Positions 7,955 to 10,384 of a stretch of DNA of 10,384 bases are shown one piece after another. The stretch comes from Pseudomonadota bacterium. GTDB taxonomy: Bacteria; Desulfobacterota; Desulfobacteria; Desulfobacterales; Desulfobacteraceae. The stretch lies in the NCBI GenBank assembly GCA_018816605.1, contig JAHIVS010000436.1, positions 1-10,384 of the forward strand. The letters are read 5' to 3'. Under the pieces are notes generated by a model. That model saw only the letters and a program-made list of their open reading frames with translations. It was not told where the DNA came from and ran no database searches. How positions within the stretch are numbered: position 1 is the stretch's first letter; each line of letters opens with the position of its first letter. A program made the position numbers and the translations under genes.

Positions 7955-8066
7955 CAGAAATAATTAATCAAATTAAGCGCATGGGGTTTGTGCCATGGAT
8001 GCTGTGTGAATTGAATTTAATATTAACGGGTTAACGATGTGTTGAAATAGCATTGCACCTTTTTGC

Positions 8067-8096
8067 TTGACAAAAAAAGCCTGATGGAATTAAGAA
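8067..8096 (+). promoter_or_regulatory. Possible sigma-70 promoter upstream of the FAD oxidoreductase
   Basis: A perfect TTGACA (8067-8072) is followed 17-18 bases later by the poor -10 sequences TTAAGA or TAAGAA. It would give a leader of about 180 bases before the ATG at 8281. This is an alternative or additional promoter to the -24/-12 candidate, and the weak -10 makes it doubtful. Confidence 0.25.
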
Positions 8097-8203
8097 TTTA
8101 ATTAAAGTTTTTTTTTTAAGAAAAAATAATTGTATTATATGATAGATTCTTCTTTAAAATAAAGTTGTTATATTAATTTATCATTTAATTAAATAATAAA
8201 ATG

Positions 8204-8219
8204 CGGCACCAATGCTGCA
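8204..8219 (+). promoter_or_regulatory. Putative sigma-54 (-24/-12) promoter of the oxidoreductase/permease operon
   Basis: CGGCACCAATGCTGCA aligns with the sigma-54 consensus TGGCACG-N4-TTGCA. The invariant GG (8205-8206) and GC (8217-8218) are exactly ten bases apart, the whole GGCAC core is present, and TGCA closes the -12 element. Three consensus positions differ. Transcription would start near 8231, leaving a leader of about 50 bases with an AGGAGGAA ribosome-binding site (8269-8276) before ATG 8281. The same bases also form a near-perfect hairpin (TGCGGCA-CCAA-TGCTGCA, 8202-8219) and a TGCKGCAC direct repeat of 11-base period, so an operator is an alternative reading. Confidence 0.5.
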
Positions 8220-8280
8220 CATAATTGATTTATGAGTATCGACCCTTGACCGTCTATTATGGACACACAGGAGGAAGCAT

Positions 8281-9564
8281 ATGAGAGTCGTTGTCATTGG
8301 CGGCGGGTGGGCCGGATGTGCTGCCGCACTGTCTGTGAAAAAGCAGGGTGCAGAGGTTTGGTTGATTGAAAGAACGGACATGCTTCTGGGGACCGGCCTT
8401 GTGGGGGGAATTATGCGTAACAACGGCCGGTTCACTGCCACCGAAGAGATGATCGCCATGGGCGGCGGTGAGCTTTTTCAACTGATTGATACCAATCTTG
8501 TTCATGAAAATATCGACTTCCCGGGCCATCAGCACGCGTCTTTATACGATGTTTCCACCATGGAGGCAAAAATAAAGCGTTTCCTGTTGGAGCAGGGCAT
8601 ACACATTGAACTGTCAACGCGGGTGACGGATGTTGAAATGGATGCCGGCCGGATCCGTGCGGTCATTGCACGACAGGACAAGCAAGACATCCGGTTCCAC
8701 GGGGATTCATTTGTTGAAACAACAGGCACCGCCGGCCCTCCTGTTAACTGTCATAAATACGGAAATGGCTGTGCCATGTGCATTTTGAGATGTCATTCCT
8801 TTGGTGGGCGTGTCAGCATCGCCGCAAAAGCCGGTGTGAAAGAAATGAACGGACAAAAAGGCGATCAGGTGGGCGCCATGAGCGGTTCTTGCAAACTGCA
8901 CAAAGAATCCTTGTCAAAGGAATTGCAAAAAAAGCTGAATGAGAAAGGGGTTGCCGTGGTCTGGCTTGAAAAGAGTCAGCGACTTAAGGGGAAACTGGCG
9001 CTCAAGGCATGTCAGCAATATGCCATTGCTGAATTTGAAAACAATATCATTCTATTGGACACCCGCCACGCAAAGCTCATGAGCCCGTATTTTCCCCTTG
9101 ATGAACTTCGTAAAGCAGAGGGGTTGGCAAATGCCCGGTTTGAAGACCCTTATTCCGGTGGTATGGGAAATTCTGTTCGATACATTGGCATGTCTCCCAG
9201 AAATGACGCGTTAAAGGTCGATGGTCTTGAAAATTTGTTTTGTGCCGGTGAAAAGGCGGGTCTGCTGGTGGGTCACACCGAAGCGATTTGTACCGGAACA
9301 CTGGCCGGCTACAATGCCGTCATGTCAATTAAAGGGGCGGCACCGTTAATTCTTCCACCGACGGTATCGGTGGGGGATGCAATCACACATGTCAGAAAGG
9401 AAATGATGGAAAAAGGTGAACTGGGTCTGAAATTTACCTTTTCGGGTTCTGTCTATTTCGAAAGAATGAAGGAACTTGGGATGTATTCCACGGACAGGGC
9501 CGAAATATCCAAGAACGTCAACGCTGCTGGGATGAAAGGTGTTTTTAAAAAAAGGATCTGCTAA
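8281..9564 (+). CDS. Uncharacterised FAD-dependent oxidoreductase with a four-cysteine cluster
   Basis: 427 residues behind a strong AGGAGGAA ribosome-binding site. The N-terminus is a classical FAD-binding fold, MRVVVIGGGWAGCAAALSVK, with an acidic residue at the end of the second strand (LIERTD). It is followed by a glycine-rich GTGLVGGIMRNNGRFTATEE loop. The C-terminal flavin motif GLENLFCAGEKAGLLVGHTE (about 315-334) and the adjacent TGTLAGYNAV recall the GidA/TrmFO class of flavoproteins, but the tRNA-modifying enzymes themselves have a different layout, so that role is not assigned. After FVETTGTAGP comes a cysteine cluster, Cys157-x6-Cys164-x2-Cys167-x3-Cys171 (NGCAMCILRC), which could bind an iron-sulfur centre or be redox-active. 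No signal peptide or membrane segment is seen, so it is probably cytoplasmic. It lies 20 bases before the permease gene and divergent from a GntR/FCD regulator, suggesting oxidation or reduction of an imported small molecule. I recall similar uncharacterised proteins from clostridia. Confidence 0.85.
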   Translation: MRVVVIGGGWAGCAAALSVKKQGAEVWLIERTDMLLGTGLVGGIMRNNGRFTATEEMIAMGGGELFQLIDTNLVHENIDFPGHQHASLYDVSTMEAKIKRFLLEQGIHIELSTRVTDVEMDAGRIRAVIARQDKQDIRFHGDSFVETTGTAGPPVNCHKYGNGCAMCILRCHSFGGRVSIAAKAGVKEMNGQKGDQVGAMSGSCKLHKESLSKELQKKLNEKGVAVVWLEKSQRLKGKLALKACQQYAIAEFENNIILLDTRHAKLMSPYFPLDELRKAEGLANARFEDPYSGGMGNSVRYIGMSPRNDALKVDGLENLFCAGEKAGLLVGHTEAICTGTLAGYNAVMSIKGAAPLILPPTVSVGDAITHVRKEMMEKGELGLKFTFSGSVYFERMKELGMYSTDRAEISKNVNAAGMKGVFKKRIC

Positions 9565-9584
9565 CATTTAAAAAAGGAGAGAAT

Positions 9585-10384
9585 ATGGTTGAGTTAACGA
9601 TGTCTCACTGGGTTTACCTTTTAGGTATTGTAGCCGTGCTCGTAACCATGGCGTTACGGAAGGAAACCCCCCTGATTTGTATCGTTGCTGCCTTTATTTT
9701 GGCCCTGGTGACCAAAGGAGAGCTGATCAGTGCCGTTCAGGCAGTCTACACTGCCATTCAAGTGGCCTTCTCAGAACTGCTGGGCATTGTTTTGATTATA
9801 TCAATCATTGTGGCCATGGCAAAGATGTTGGAGGAGACGGGTATTGCCGATAAAATGTTTTCCCCGTTTAGGGCGGTCATAAAAGGACCTGCAACGGCAT
9901 TCTGGGTGATGGGCTTTGTCATCATGGTAACCTCATGGCTGTTGTGGCCTTCTCCGGCAATTGCCCTGGTGGGGGCCCTGCTGCTGCCTGCGGCATTAAG
10001 AGCCGGACTTCCTCCCATTGGTGCCGCCATGGCCATCAGTATGTTTGGGTACGGGATTGCACTCACAACGGATTTTGTTATCCAGGGTGCCCCAAGCATC
10101 TCTGCAAAGGCAGCCGGAGTAGATGTCACCAGTGTGATGGCAAAGAGTATCCCCATGGTCATCACCTGGGCCGTGATCGCCCTGCCGCTATCGTTTATGT
10201 CTATTTTAAAAGAAATCAAAGCCAATGGGGGTCAGCCGATCCAGTCAGAGGTGTTTGAATGTACGATGGAAGAAAAATGCGAAATAGAGAAATGGGCGAC
10301 GGCTGCACATGGATTTAAAAAGATCATCGTCTGGGTGATCCCGGGGCTGTTTCTTGCCAATATTATTTCCATGGTGGTGTTCAA
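9585..10384 (+). CDS. Multi-pass membrane permease of the GntP/ion-transporter type, partial (C-terminus beyond right edge)
   Basis: ATG 9585 follows a GGAGAG ribosome-binding site and the frame stays open for 266 codons to the edge. Hydrophobic helices are visible at about residues 9-24, 29-43, 62-80, 103-121, 125-140, 145-160, 187-207 and 247-266. Conserved-looking re-entrant elements are WPSPAIALVGALLLP (121-135) and TDFVIQGAPSIS (162-173), in a layout like secondary carriers of the ion-transporter superfamily (GntP, citrate and dicarboxylate types). A hydrophilic, Glu/Lys-rich loop lies at about 208-245. The substrate cannot be read from the sequence. Cotranscription with the upstream FAD oxidoreductase and control by the divergent FCD regulator suggest a small organic acid or related metabolite. 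The exact family is uncertain. Confidence 0.8.
   Translation, partial: MVELTMSHWVYLLGIVAVLVTMALRKETPLICIVAAFILALVTKGELISAVQAVYTAIQVAFSELLGIVLIISIIVAMAKMLEETGIADKMFSPFRAVIKGPATAFWVMGFVIMVTSWLLWPSPAIALVGALLLPAALRAGLPPIGAAMAISMFGYGIALTTDFVIQGAPSISAKAAGVDVTSVMAKSIPMVITWAVIALPLSFMSILKEIKANGGQPIQSEVFECTMEEKCEIEKWATAAHGFKKIIVWVIPGLFLANIISMVVF

Larger units (their letters stand above)
7900..8280. other. AT-rich divergent regulatory region between the GntR gene and the FAD oxidoreductase gene
   Basis: 381 bases without a credible gene. Besides the promoters listed separately, it holds a TTAACGG direct/inverted repeat (TTAAC-GG-GTTAA at 8023-8034, followed by a second TTAACG), a ten-base T run (8108-8117), a CTTTA-AAA-TAAAG inverted repeat (8152-8164), and the palindromic motif ATTTAATTAAA at 8096-8106 and again at 8183-8193. 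The second copy extends to a perfect 12-base palindrome. An IHF-like match with one mismatch (TATCAT-N4-TTA, 8179-8191) sits between these and the -24/-12 promoter. In such AT-rich DNA some of these will be chance. Confidence 0.5.

Noticed and set aside
7900..7971. N-terminal extension of the GntR regulator to ATG 7971
   Set aside because: It has no ribosome-binding site and crosses a plausible -35/-10 pair; the TTG at 7899 has a well-placed GGAGG.
7981..8034. 17-codon open frame starting ATG GGG in the divergent spacer
   Set aside because: No ribosome-binding site and no sign of a leader-peptide design such as runs of one regulatory codon followed by a terminator.

Overview
The window looks like a chromosomal segment from an anaerobic, probably sulfate-reducing, deltaproteobacterium (Desulfobacterales-like). 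That placement is inference. It rests on the style of the signalling proteins (GAF-PAS proteins ending after the phospho-acceptor domain), a NifA-type sigma-54 activator, and an anaerobic glycerol-3-phosphate dehydrogenase. No RNA gene, insertion sequence, CRISPR array or phage gene was seen. Eight coding regions and one partial permease gene account for almost all of the sequence.

Left part (1-2271, minus strand): two tandem paralogous sensor proteins of GAF-PAS-HisKA architecture. The downstream copy runs off the left edge of the window. The complete copy stops right after the phospho-acceptor helices and has no ATPase domain. Divergent from them, across a 169-base spacer with a perfect 9-bp-arm inverted repeat, lies a NifA-like GAF/AAA+/Fis sigma-54 enhancer-binding protein (2441-3961).

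Centre (4072-7171, plus strand): a short two-helix DUF2892 membrane protein followed by glpA and glpB, the catalytic and flavin subunits of anaerobic glycerol-3-phosphate dehydrogenase. They are tightly spaced and probably cotranscribed. The third subunit gene, glpC, does not follow; a convergent regulator gene takes its place.

Right part (7195-10384): a GntR/FCD regulator on the minus strand is divergent from a pair on the plus strand, an uncharacterised FAD-dependent oxidoreductase with a four-cysteine cluster and a multi-pass permease cut by the right edge. The 381-base spacer between them is very AT-rich and carries a good -24/-12 (sigma-54) promoter candidate plus repeated palindromes. 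The likeliest reading is a catabolic or uptake module for a small organic acid, sensed by the FCD regulator, imported by the permease and processed by the flavoprotein. The substrate is unknown.
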